This document shows positions 1 to 7,804 of a stretch of 64,000 bases of DNA, one piece after another. Source of the stretch: Flagellimonas_A sp039592695 (lineage in GTDB: Bacteria; Bacteroidota; Bacteroidia; Flavobacteriales; Flavobacteriaceae). Where the stretch lies: the NCBI RefSeq assembly GCF_039592695.1, contig NZ_JBBUTK010000002.1, forward strand, positions 682,001 through 746,000, read 5' to 3'. Each line of letters begins with the position of its first letter. Position 1 is the stretch's first letter. Below the pieces are notes generated by a model. It saw nothing but the letters and a program-made list of their open reading frames with translations. It searched no databases and had not been told where the DNA came from. Position numbers and translations under genes: made by a program.

Positions 1-298
1 CTTTCAAGACGGGCATGTCGATTATAATGACCTAGAGCACTATTTACGATTGAATAAAACGCTCGCAGAAAAGTATGGGCTGCAGTCTTGGTCAAACTCT
101 GAATCTTTTGATCGCGATATGCCCATTAAGTTTTTGCCCATCAAATGGGAAAAGCTTTTGTTTAAGTTGGAAGCTGCAAAACGTGCAGGTTGTGAAAAGG
201 CGATTACCTTTGAATTTTCACATTTTATGAGTCCGCAGTCGGCGTATTTGCAGGCAGGCCATTTGTACAATCGGTATATGGAGCATTTTTCGAGTTAA
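1..298 (+). CDS. DUF4434-type protein, C-terminal end (partial)
   Basis: The reading frame is open from base 2 to the TAA at 296-298, giving 98 residues; the start lies outside the window. The tail carries the pattern WEKLLFKLEAAKRAGCEKAI followed by FEFSHFMSPQS, which resembles the end of DUF4434 domains, TIM-barrel-like proteins related to glycoside hydrolases. No catalytic residue can be assigned from this fragment. It lies directly upstream of a GlcNAc 2-epimerase and a secreted FAD oxidoreductase on the same strand, so a role in sugar use is an inference from context. The family call rests on recall of the conserved FxxxHxMSP pattern. Confidence 0.6.
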   Translation, partial: FQDGHVDYNDLEHYLRLNKTLAEKYGLQSWSNSESFDRDMPIKFLPIKWEKLLFKLEAAKRAGCEKAITFEFSHFMSPQSAYLQAGHLYNRYMEHFSS

Positions 299-314
299 AT
301 CAAAAGATTGGATT

Positions 315-336
315 GTCCCCTTGAGGGGACTTTAGG
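315..336 (+). terminator. Small palindrome, possible weak terminator
   Basis: Arms GTCCCC (315-320) and GGGGAC (325-330) enclose a TTGA loop and are followed by TTTAGGAG. The stem is strong but the T tract is short. A related word, TTGTCCCCTTG, occurs again at about 45222 and, without the second arm, near 26834, so this may be one of a repeat family instead of a dedicated terminator. Confidence 0.4.
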
Positions 337-378
337 AGTGTTCTCTAAATTAGAAAACGGATTATTATAAACTAAATT

Positions 379-1533
379 TTGAACCACTACGCCGAAACAT
401 ATAAAAACGAACTCCTCAACGAGGTCGTCCCGTTTTGGGAAAAAAATTCCTTGGATAAAGAGTATGGAGGGTATTTCACCTGTATTGACAATTCTGGTGA
501 AATTTATGATACCGATAAATTTATATGGTTGCAGGCCCGCCAAATATGGATGTTTGCGACGCTTTGCCAAAAAGTGCAAAAAAATGAAGCGTGGAAGAAA
601 ATTGCGATGCACGGAGCACGCTTTTTGGAAAAACAGGGTCGGGATGAATTCGGTAATTGGTACTTTTCATTAAACCAAAAAGGTGAGCCTTTGGTGCAAC
701 CCTATAATATTTTTTCAGATTGTTTTGCTGCGATGGCCTTTGGTAAATTGTATGAAATAGAGCCCAAGGAACGTTATGCCGAAATTGCCAAGACCACTTT
801 TGAGAATATTTTAAAACGTCGAGAAAATCCCAAAGGAAAATATAATAAAATCTATCGAGGTACGCGAAATCTTCAGAATTTTGCCCTTCCGATGATTTTG
901 TGCAATCTTTCGCTAGAATTGGAACACCTTCTAGGAAGCGAACAAGTTGATAGCGTGACCGATTCTGTGGTTAATTTGATCATGAACAAATTCTATCATA
1001 AAGAAAGCGGGCTTGTTCTTGAGAATATTTCTGTTGGGGGTGAATTTGTAGATAGTTTTGAAGGAAGGTTATTGAATCCCGGTCATGCCATCGAGGCAAT
1101 GTGGTTTATCATGAATTTGGGCATTCGCAAAAAGGATATCGATTTAGTCAAAAAAGCTGAAAAAATTATGTTTCAGCAATTGGAATATGGTTGGGATAAC
1201 GAATATGGTGGAATCTTTTATTTCATGGATATCAAAAACCATCCGCCCCAACAATTGGAACATGACCAAAAACTGTGGTGGGTGCATGTGGAGACCTTGG
1301 TGGCTTTGGCAAAAACGTACACCTGTACCCAAAACGATAAGGCAAAGAAATGGTTTGAGAAAGTACATGATTATACATGGAACCATTTTCGGGACAAAGA
1401 AAACGGCGGTGAATGGTACGGCTACCTTAATCGGAAGGGCGAAGTGCACCTGAATTTAAAAGGAGGCAAATGGAAAGGGTGCTTTCATGTGCCCCGTGGA
1501 TTATTGGAGGTATGGCAAACACTTGAAAGATAA
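379..1533 (+). CDS. N-acylglucosamine 2-epimerase (AGE / renin-binding-protein family)
   Basis: The 384-residue protein has the (alpha/alpha)6-barrel AGE family signature throughout. Visible blocks are EYGGYFTC near residue 30, IWLQARQIWM near 50, GRLLNPGHAIEAMWF near 235, and the C-terminal GCFHVPRGL. These match mammalian renin-binding protein (GlcNAc 2-epimerase) more closely than cellobiose 2-epimerases. The expected reaction is interconversion of N-acetylglucosamine and N-acetylmannosamine in the cytoplasm. The start used is TTG at 379, because the family's N-terminus begins immediately there and no ATG lies nearby. The next gene begins 7 bases after the stop, which points to an operon with the FAD oxidoreductase. 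A related sugar substrate is possible; the fold assignment is secure. Confidence 0.85.
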   Translation: MNHYAETYKNELLNEVVPFWEKNSLDKEYGGYFTCIDNSGEIYDTDKFIWLQARQIWMFATLCQKVQKNEAWKKIAMHGARFLEKQGRDEFGNWYFSLNQKGEPLVQPYNIFSDCFAAMAFGKLYEIEPKERYAEIAKTTFENILKRRENPKGKYNKIYRGTRNLQNFALPMILCNLSLELEHLLGSEQVDSVTDSVVNLIMNKFYHKESGLVLENISVGGEFVDSFEGRLLNPGHAIEAMWFIMNLGIRKKDIDLVKKAEKIMFQQLEYGWDNEYGGIFYFMDIKNHPPQQLEHDQKLWWVHVETLVALAKTYTCTQNDKAKKWFEKVHDYTWNHFRDKENGGEWYGYLNRKGEVHLNLKGGKWKGCFHVPRGLLEVWQTLER

Positions 1534-1540
1534 ATATAGA

Positions 1541-3385
1541 ATGCGATACTTTTTAGCAATCTTTTTTTGCTTTGTAGGCTTGTTTTACTGCAATGGTCAA
1601 AACCAAGTCGATATTCTTATTATTGGCGCGGGCGCGGGCGGAACGTCAGCAGGTATTCAAGCGGCACGAATGGGCCCCAAGGTACAGATTATTGAGGCCA
1701 GCCCATGGTTGGGCGGTATGTTGACCTCTGCAGGAGTCTCCGCCATCGATGGCAATCACGAAATGCCCGCTGGAATCTGGGGTGAGTTCAGACAAAAATT
1801 GCGTGATCATTATGGTAGGGCCGAGGCACTTGAGACCGGATGGGTCAGCCACACGCTTTTTGAGCCTTCGGTGGGCAATAAAATACTTCAGCAAATGGCC
1901 GATATTCCCAATCTCAACACCACATTCAATGCTCTTTACACAGATGTTAAAGAGGATGCAGAGGGCTGGCAAGTTACCTACACACAAAAAGGCAAAACGC
2001 ATTATACGAAAGCTAAAATTCTTATCGATGCCACTGAAATCGGAGAACTGTTGCCTCTGGTTGGAGCTGGTTTTCGTTTGGGCATGGATTCTAAAAACGA
2101 GACAGGAGAAATTGAGGCACCAGAGGTCGCAAATGACATCGTACAAGATTTGACCTATGTCTTGACCTTAGAAGATGTTGGAAACAGAAAAGATAAAAAA
2201 GGATTGGTCAAACGTCCCAAAAATTATGATGCAAAGGCCTATGAATGTGCCTGTAACCGCAAAGATGGTGAAATGTTCGGCGGGGTTTCGAACTGTGAAC
2301 AAATGCTCAACTATGGGAAGTTGCCCAACAACAAGTACATGATGAACTGGCCCAATTGTGGAAACGATTTTTATGTAGATTGGCCCAATATGACTGCAGA
2401 CGAGCGACAAGAAACATTGAAAGAGGCAAAAGCCTTCACGCAAGGCTTTGTGTATTACATCCAAAATGAATTGGGCTATAAAAATCTTCGCGTGGCTGAG
2501 GAATTTCCGACGAAGGACAACTTTCCGATGATTCCGTATGATCGCGAGGCCAGAAGAATCAAGGGGAAAGTCTTTTTGACAGCAGATCATTTAGAACGAC
2601 CATACGATTTCAATTTATATAGAACAGGCATTGCAGTGGGTGATTATCCTATCGATCATCATCATGATAAGAATCCTAAAGCGCCCGAAATCGACTTCAT
2701 CAACATCAAAGTGCCAAGCTATAATGTACCGTTGGGGAGTTTGGTTCCCGAAAAAACGGAAAACTTTATAGTGGCGGAAAAAAACATCAGCGTATCGAAT
2801 ATTGTGAACGGTACAACCCGTTTGCAACCAGTGGTTTTAGGAATCGGCCAAGCTGCAGGGGCCTTGGCAGCAACTGCAATTCAAGAAGGTAAAAAACCAT
2901 CTGAGGTTTCCATTCGAAAAGTGCAAAATGCCCTTTTGGAAAACAATTCTTATTTGATGCCCTTTATAGACGTGAAAAAAGAACACCTTGGGTTCGCTTC
3001 AATGCAACGAATCGGAGCAACCGGAATTCTAAAAGGCTATGGTATGCCCTATAAATGGGCCAACCAAACATGGTTCTATCCTGAACGGATCGTATCGGAA
3101 TACGAATGGAAACAAGGTCTATTGCACTATTATCCTAAATTGGAAAAAGTACATGCTTCAGGTGCGGGAATGACACTTTCATTCTTCAAATCGTTGACAC
3201 AGCTTATACATCCTGATTATCCGATTTCCTCCATCCAAGAAAATTGGAGAGACTGGAATATTGAACAAGAGTATGATGAAAAAATTTCTTTGAACAGAAA
3301 GACCATCAGTATCTTGACAGACAAGGTTTTGAATCCGTTTGAGAAGGACATTGATTTTGAGGGAAATGTAATTGGCATTGAATAG
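1541..3385 (+). CDS. Secreted FAD-dependent oxidoreductase (FAD_oxidored family)
   Basis: The protein of about 614 residues begins with a hydrophobic Sec signal (FLAIFFCFVGLFYCNGQ) followed at once by a Rossmann dinucleotide motif, GAGAGGTSAG. The best start is ATG 1541; an upstream in-frame ATG at 1487 would overlap the epimerase and precede the signal peptide with 18 unrelated residues. Later blocks such as DATEIGELLPLVGAGFR and the NGTTRLQPVVLGIGQAAGAL region near residue 410 are typical of the FAD_oxidored family (PF12831 type). A signal peptide implies a periplasmic or surface protein. Substrate is unknown; position after an amino-sugar epimerase suggests oxidation of a sugar-derived compound. 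Confidence 0.8.
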   Translation: MRYFLAIFFCFVGLFYCNGQNQVDILIIGAGAGGTSAGIQAARMGPKVQIIEASPWLGGMLTSAGVSAIDGNHEMPAGIWGEFRQKLRDHYGRAEALETGWVSHTLFEPSVGNKILQQMADIPNLNTTFNALYTDVKEDAEGWQVTYTQKGKTHYTKAKILIDATEIGELLPLVGAGFRLGMDSKNETGEIEAPEVANDIVQDLTYVLTLEDVGNRKDKKGLVKRPKNYDAKAYECACNRKDGEMFGGVSNCEQMLNYGKLPNNKYMMNWPNCGNDFYVDWPNMTADERQETLKEAKAFTQGFVYYIQNELGYKNLRVAEEFPTKDNFPMIPYDREARRIKGKVFLTADHLERPYDFNLYRTGIAVGDYPIDHHHDKNPKAPEIDFINIKVPSYNVPLGSLVPEKTENFIVAEKNISVSNIVNGTTRLQPVVLGIGQAAGALAATAIQEGKKPSEVSIRKVQNALLENNSYLMPFIDVKKEHLGFASMQRIGATGILKGYGMPYKWANQTWFYPERIVSEYEWKQGLLHYYPKLEKVHASGAGMTLSFFKSLTQLIHPDYPISSIQENWRDWNIEQEYDEKISLNRKTISILTDKVLNPFEKDIDFEGNVIGIE

Positions 3386-3432
3386 GCTTTTAAAAAGTGG
3401 GCCTACTTTAGTTTTTCCCAAATCGCAAGGGA

Positions 3433-3461
3433 TTGGCTAAATAATCATAAAAAAATCTTTG
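3433..3461 (+). promoter_or_regulatory. Candidate promoter for queG
   Basis: TTG at 3433-3435 and AATCTTTG at 3454-3461 fit the Bacteroidota -33/-7 pattern with one mismatch (A for the first T) and an 18-base spacer. The box ends 4 bases before the ATG of queG, so a transcript from it would have little or no leader. Confidence 0.4.
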
Positions 3462-3465
3462 TAAG

Positions 3466-4383
3466 ATGGGCAAAAGTCAATATTCAAAATTGATAAAAAC
3501 CGAAGCCAAGCGCCTCGGTTTTCTGTCTTGCGGTATCTCAAAGGCTGAGTTTTTAGAGGAGGAGGCACCCCGGCTGGAAGCATGGCTCAAAAAAGGCATG
3601 CACGGCGAAATGCAGTATATGGAAAACCATTTTGACAAACGCTTGGATCCAACAAAACTGGTCGAGGGGTCAAAGTCTGTCATTTCGCTTTTGTTGAACT
3701 ATTATCCATCTGAAGAGCAAAATCCAGATTCATATAAAATCTCAAAATACGCTTACGGAACAGACTATCACTTTGTCATTAAGGATAAACTCAAAAACCT
3801 GCTCTATTTTATTCAAGAAGAAATCGGTGAAGTTCATGGTCGCGCTTTTGTCGATTCCGCTCCAGTGCTCGATAAGGCATGGGCTGCCAAAAGTGGACTC
3901 GGATGGATGGGCAAGCACAGCAATCTCTTGACCAAAGAAGTGGGGTCGTTCTACTTCATTGCAGAACTCATCGTTGATTTGGAACTGGAGTACGACTCGC
4001 CCGTGACAGACCACTGTGGCACCTGTAAGGCCTGTATCGACGCCTGCCCCACACAGGCAATCGTTGAACCCTATGTCGTTGATGGCAGCAAATGCATTTC
4101 CTATTTCACAATTGAACTCAAAAATGAAATTCCGACTACCCATAAAGGTCAATTTGATGATTGGATGTTCGGCTGCGATGTCTGTCAAGACGTATGCCCT
4201 TGGAACCGTTTTTCAAAATCACATGACGAACCTTTGTTCAATCCGCATCCTGAATTGTTGGAAATGTCAAAACAAGATTGGGATGAGATTACCGCGGATG
4301 TTTTTAAAAGAATCTTTAAAAAATCGGCCCTAAAGCGAACGAAATTCTCCGGTTTGAAACGAAATATTGACTTTTTGAAATAA
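3466..4383 (+). CDS. queG: Epoxyqueuosine reductase QueG
   Basis: The 305-residue protein reduces epoxyqueuosine to queuosine in tRNA, the last step of queuosine synthesis, using cobalamin and two [4Fe-4S] clusters. The sequence shows the two ferredoxin-type cysteine clusters: CGTCKACIDACPTQAI near residue 184-199 and GCDVCQDVCPWN near 238-249. The N-terminal DUF1730-type region (GMHGEMQYMENHFDKRLDP, then SVISLLLNYYP) is also typical. Length matches the short form of the family. It stands alone between the FAD oxidoreductase and the sucrose genes, with its own candidate promoter. Confidence 0.95.
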   Translation: MGKSQYSKLIKTEAKRLGFLSCGISKAEFLEEEAPRLEAWLKKGMHGEMQYMENHFDKRLDPTKLVEGSKSVISLLLNYYPSEEQNPDSYKISKYAYGTDYHFVIKDKLKNLLYFIQEEIGEVHGRAFVDSAPVLDKAWAAKSGLGWMGKHSNLLTKEVGSFYFIAELIVDLELEYDSPVTDHCGTCKACIDACPTQAIVEPYVVDGSKCISYFTIELKNEIPTTHKGQFDDWMFGCDVCQDVCPWNRFSKSHDEPLFNPHPELLEMSKQDWDEITADVFKRIFKKSALKRTKFSGLKRNIDFLK

Positions 4384-4419
4384 ATCTTTAGCTACTCTAA
4401 CGTTTGCGTAAATCAAGTG

Positions 4420-4451
4420 TTGAAACGAAGGTGCAATTTTTCCTATTATTG
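4420..4451 (+). promoter_or_regulatory. Promoter for the sucrose phosphorylase gene
   Basis: TTG at 4420-4422, a 21-base spacer, and TATTATTG at 4444-4451 match the Bacteroidota promoter (TTG, 19-21 bases, TANNTTTG) with one mismatch. The start codon follows about 30 bases later at 4481. Confidence 0.6.
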
Positions 4452-4480
4452 TAATCCTTGATTTTTACGCTACACTTAGA

Positions 4481-5941
4481 ATGAAGAACAAAATACAGCT
4501 GATTACCTACGTTGACCGTATCGCTTGTAAAAATATTTCAGAACTGAACCGACTCATTCAGAATGAGTTTGAAGGTTTGTTTGGCGGGGTGCACATCCTT
4601 CCATTTTTTTATCCGATTGATGGTGAAGATGCCGGTTTTGATCCCATTGACCACCAAAAAGTGGATCCCAGACTGGGAGATTGGGGTGACGTAAAAAATC
4701 TCAGCAAAACCGTTGGTGTCATGGCTGATTTGATAGTCAATCACATGTCTGCCGATTCTGAAGAGTTCAAAGACTTTCTGGCAAATGGTAAGGCTTCAAA
4801 ATACGCTTCTTTGTTTCTGACCTATGATAAAGTGTTCCCCAACGGAGCAACAGAGGGTGAGCTACTTCAAATTTATCGTCCACGACCTGGTTTCCCGTTC
4901 ACAAAGTTCAAACTATCCGATGGTTCACAACAATTGGTGTGGACGACCTTTACCCAAAAACAGATTGACATCGATGTGTATTCTGAGGGAGGTGCAACCT
5001 ACTTGGAGACCATTTTGAACCTGTACGAAAAGGCTGGTATCACCATGATTCGTTTAGATGCTGCAGGATACTCCATCAAAAAGGCGGGCACTTCGTGCTT
5101 TATGATTCCAGAGACCTTCGAATTTATCGATACACTCACGCAAAAGGCGCACCAACACGGTATCGAGGTCTTGGTCGAAATACACTCGTTCTATAGAACC
5201 CAAATTGAAATCGCCAAAAAAGTAGATTACGTGTATGATTTTGCGCTCCCTGTTTTGGTGTTGGATACGCTTTTCAATCAAAATGCTGAAAATCTAAAGA
5301 ATTGGTTGAATATTTCTCCGAAAAATGTGATTACGGTGTTGGATACCCATGATGGCATTGGTATTGTGGATGTCGCATCCGAAGGAAACGAAAAAGGCTT
5401 GATTCCTGATATGGTTCTTGACAATATCGTAAACAAAATTCATGCAAATAGTGAAGGAAGGAGCTTGAAGGCAACCGGGGCCGCTGCTTCAAATCTAGAC
5501 CTATACCAAGTGAACTGCACCTATTTTGAGGCCTTGGGCAAGGATGAAAACATGTATTTGATGGCTCGGGCCATTCAGTTCTTTGTGCCCGGTATTCCAC
5601 AGATATATTATGTCGGACTTTTTGGGGATGATAACGATATGGAGCTGTTGGCAAAGACCAATGTGGGGCGTGATATCAACAGGCACTATTACACAAGGGA
5701 TGAAATCCTCAAAAAAACAGCCAGCCCGATGTTTGAAAAATTGGCCGAGTTGATGAAAATACGAAATGGGCACGATGCTTTTAACGGTCAATTGGAGTTA
5801 TCTGATACTGGCAACGATGAGCTCAAAATAAAATGGACCAACGAATCAGAGTGGATCCAACTCGACCTCGACCTCTCGATTATGAAAATGCAGATAGAAG
5901 GAACTTTGAATGGTGAAGTAAAATCACTGTTTTCAATATAA
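4481..5941 (+). CDS. Sucrose phosphorylase (GH13 subfamily 18)
   Basis: The 486-residue enzyme should split sucrose with phosphate into glucose 1-phosphate and fructose in the cytoplasm. The catalytic residues are all visible: nucleophile D193 in IRLDAAGY, acid/base E233 in VEIHSFY, and transition-state stabiliser D291 in DTHDGIG. Family blocks YRPRPGFPFT and AASNLDLYQVNCTYFEAL closely follow the bifidobacterial enzyme and favour sucrose over glucosylglycerate-type relatives. No signal peptide is present. It precedes an SLC45-type transporter by 94 bases on the same strand, forming an import-and-phosphorolysis pair. The high similarity to an actinobacterial-type enzyme raises the possibility of transfer, which needs a tree to judge. 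Confidence 0.92.
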   Translation: MKNKIQLITYVDRIACKNISELNRLIQNEFEGLFGGVHILPFFYPIDGEDAGFDPIDHQKVDPRLGDWGDVKNLSKTVGVMADLIVNHMSADSEEFKDFLANGKASKYASLFLTYDKVFPNGATEGELLQIYRPRPGFPFTKFKLSDGSQQLVWTTFTQKQIDIDVYSEGGATYLETILNLYEKAGITMIRLDAAGYSIKKAGTSCFMIPETFEFIDTLTQKAHQHGIEVLVEIHSFYRTQIEIAKKVDYVYDFALPVLVLDTLFNQNAENLKNWLNISPKNVITVLDTHDGIGIVDVASEGNEKGLIPDMVLDNIVNKIHANSEGRSLKATGAAASNLDLYQVNCTYFEALGKDENMYLMARAIQFFVPGIPQIYYVGLFGDDNDMELLAKTNVGRDINRHYYTRDEILKKTASPMFEKLAELMKIRNGHDAFNGQLELSDTGNDELKIKWTNESEWIQLDLDLSIMKMQIEGTLNGEVKSLFSI

Positions 5942-6035
5942 GAACAAAAAAACACTATCTTGAAAAACAAAGCTTTCCAAGGCCATCAGTGGAAATGATG
6001 TTTGGAAGAGTGCCAACTAAACTAAACTTAAGAAA

Positions 6036-7718
6036 ATGGTGAAAATCAAAAAGCCCCAACTCAGTTTTTGGCAAATATGGAACATGAACGTTGGGTTTTT
6101 CGGAATCCAATTTAGTTTTGGTCTTCAACAGACAGCCGTGAGCCCCATCTTTTCTTTTTTAGGGGCACACCATGATGAACTGCCACTTTTAAATTTAGCA
6201 GGACCGGTAACTGGTCTTTTGATTCAACCAATTATCGGCGCTATTTCTGATAAGACATGGTCTCCAAAATGGGGTGGTCGTAGAAAGCCTTTCTTTCTGA
6301 TTGGTGCCATTTTGGCAAGTTTGTGTTTGTTCGCATTTCCTTTTAGTCCTGAACTGTGGTTTGCTGTTGGACTTTTATGGATTTTGGACGCAGGAAACAA
6401 TACGGCGATGGAGCCCTATCGTGCTTTTGTGGGCGATAAGCTACCAGACAAGCAGTTGACCTTTGGCTACCAAATGCAGAGTTTGTTCGTGGGCGCGGGC
6501 ATCACTTTGGCCAATTTGTCATTGTTCGCGTTTCAACATTGGTTCAGTACGCCCACAGATGGGGGAGGCCTTTTTGACACGGCTAGTGAAGGTGTTTCTT
6601 CAATTCCCACTTGGGTGTATTATTCGTTCTTTTTGGGTGCTCTGGCCTCGATAGGTACGGTGATGTGGTCGGTTTGGAAAACACCGGAAATTCCTCCAAC
6701 AGATGAGGAATTGGAAGAAATTAAAAAGCACAATGAGGGTACACCATCACCGATTATTCAAATACTCAGCGTACTTTTTGTCATTTTTTCTGTTCCATTG
6801 TTATTGGGCTATTTGGTTGGTGAACTGTACCCACGATTATGGGACAACATCAATCTTTGGGTAATCATTGTATTGGTGTTTGCTTTTTTCTGGCTCTTTT
6901 TCCTATATCGGATTATCAGGAACAACACCAACAATACGACCATTAAAAAGTTGGGTGAAACTTTGGATCCCCTGATAGAAGCTGCCGAAGCCATTGGGAT
7001 GATGCCCGGCTTTTTATGGAAGCTCGCCGCGGTCTATCTATTTCAGTGGTATGCCCTGTTCGTGTATTGGCAGTTTATGCCACCCATGTTGAGAACCAGT
7101 CTTTTTGGTATTTCAAATGAGGATAACGAGAGATTTGAATCTATCATGACCTCATTCAAAGAAGGAGCTGAAATCAGTGCACAAGACATGTCATTCGCTG
7201 AACAAATACAATCTTTGGCAGAGCAAGCCCTGGGCCATGCAGGTTTGATGAACGGCACCTATAATTTTGTGACCATGCTGGTTGCTTTGGCTTTGGTACC
7301 TGTGGCAGCTAAAATTGGGTCAAAATTGGTTTATGTGGTCTGTTTGTTCTTGACCGCAATTGCAATGCTGAGCATGCCCTATATCACCGATAAATGGTTG
7401 CTGTTGGCGCCAATGGTGCTGTTCGGTATTGGTTGGGCAGCTATGATGGGCATTCCTTATGCGATGGTGTCAAAGGTGATTCCCGAAGAAAGGCGCGGGG
7501 TGTATATGGGTATCGTAAATATGATGATTGTGATTCCTATGCTGATACAGACGGTTAGTTTTGGTCCTATCATCAAGAATGTGCTGAATAATGACGCTAC
7601 TCATGCAATACTTTTTGGCGGTGTTTTCTTTGTAATTGCCGGAATTCTTGCCATGCGCCTCAATTTACCGAAAGAGAAATTGGACAATCAATTGGATGTT
7701 GAGATTCCATCCGAATAA
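6036..7718 (+). CDS. MFS sugar transporter, SLC45 / GPH type (probable sucrose importer)
   Basis: The 560-residue protein has the N-terminal pattern FGIQFSFGLQQTAVSPIF, then NLAGPVTGLLIQPIIGAISD and the loop motif GGRRKPFFLIG, all typical of SLC45 and plant sucrose-carrier relatives within the major facilitator superfamily. About 12 hydrophobic segments can be traced, with a long central loop (roughly residues 215-235 and 285-310). The likely role is proton-coupled import of sucrose or a related disaccharide across the inner membrane, inferred from the adjacent sucrose phosphorylase. An imperfect hairpin follows the gene, closing the operon. Confidence 0.85.
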   Translation: MVKIKKPQLSFWQIWNMNVGFFGIQFSFGLQQTAVSPIFSFLGAHHDELPLLNLAGPVTGLLIQPIIGAISDKTWSPKWGGRRKPFFLIGAILASLCLFAFPFSPELWFAVGLLWILDAGNNTAMEPYRAFVGDKLPDKQLTFGYQMQSLFVGAGITLANLSLFAFQHWFSTPTDGGGLFDTASEGVSSIPTWVYYSFFLGALASIGTVMWSVWKTPEIPPTDEELEEIKKHNEGTPSPIIQILSVLFVIFSVPLLLGYLVGELYPRLWDNINLWVIIVLVFAFFWLFFLYRIIRNNTNNTTIKKLGETLDPLIEAAEAIGMMPGFLWKLAAVYLFQWYALFVYWQFMPPMLRTSLFGISNEDNERFESIMTSFKEGAEISAQDMSFAEQIQSLAEQALGHAGLMNGTYNFVTMLVALALVPVAAKIGSKLVYVVCLFLTAIAMLSMPYITDKWLLLAPMVLFGIGWAAMMGIPYAMVSKVIPEERRGVYMGIVNMMIVIPMLIQTVSFGPIIKNVLNNDATHAILFGGVFFVIAGILAMRLNLPKEKLDNQLDVEIPSE

Positions 7719-7743
7719 ATATTGAATCACAGACGACTCATTT

Positions 7744-7790
7744 AGGTAAAGGGTATTTTTCAAAAAGAGGAATACCCTTACCTTTATCCC
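7744..7790 (+). terminator. Terminator after the sucrose operon
   Basis: Arms GGTAAAGGGTATT (7745-7757) and AATACCCTTACC (7771-7782) pair over 12 bases with one bulge and are followed by TTTATCC. It separates the transporter from maeB. Confidence 0.6.
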
Positions 7791-7804
7791 CTTAGCGATA
7801 AACC

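Noticed and set aside
1487..1540. Longer N-terminus for the FAD oxidoreductase
   Set aside because: Would overlap the epimerase gene and precede the signal peptide with unrelated residues.
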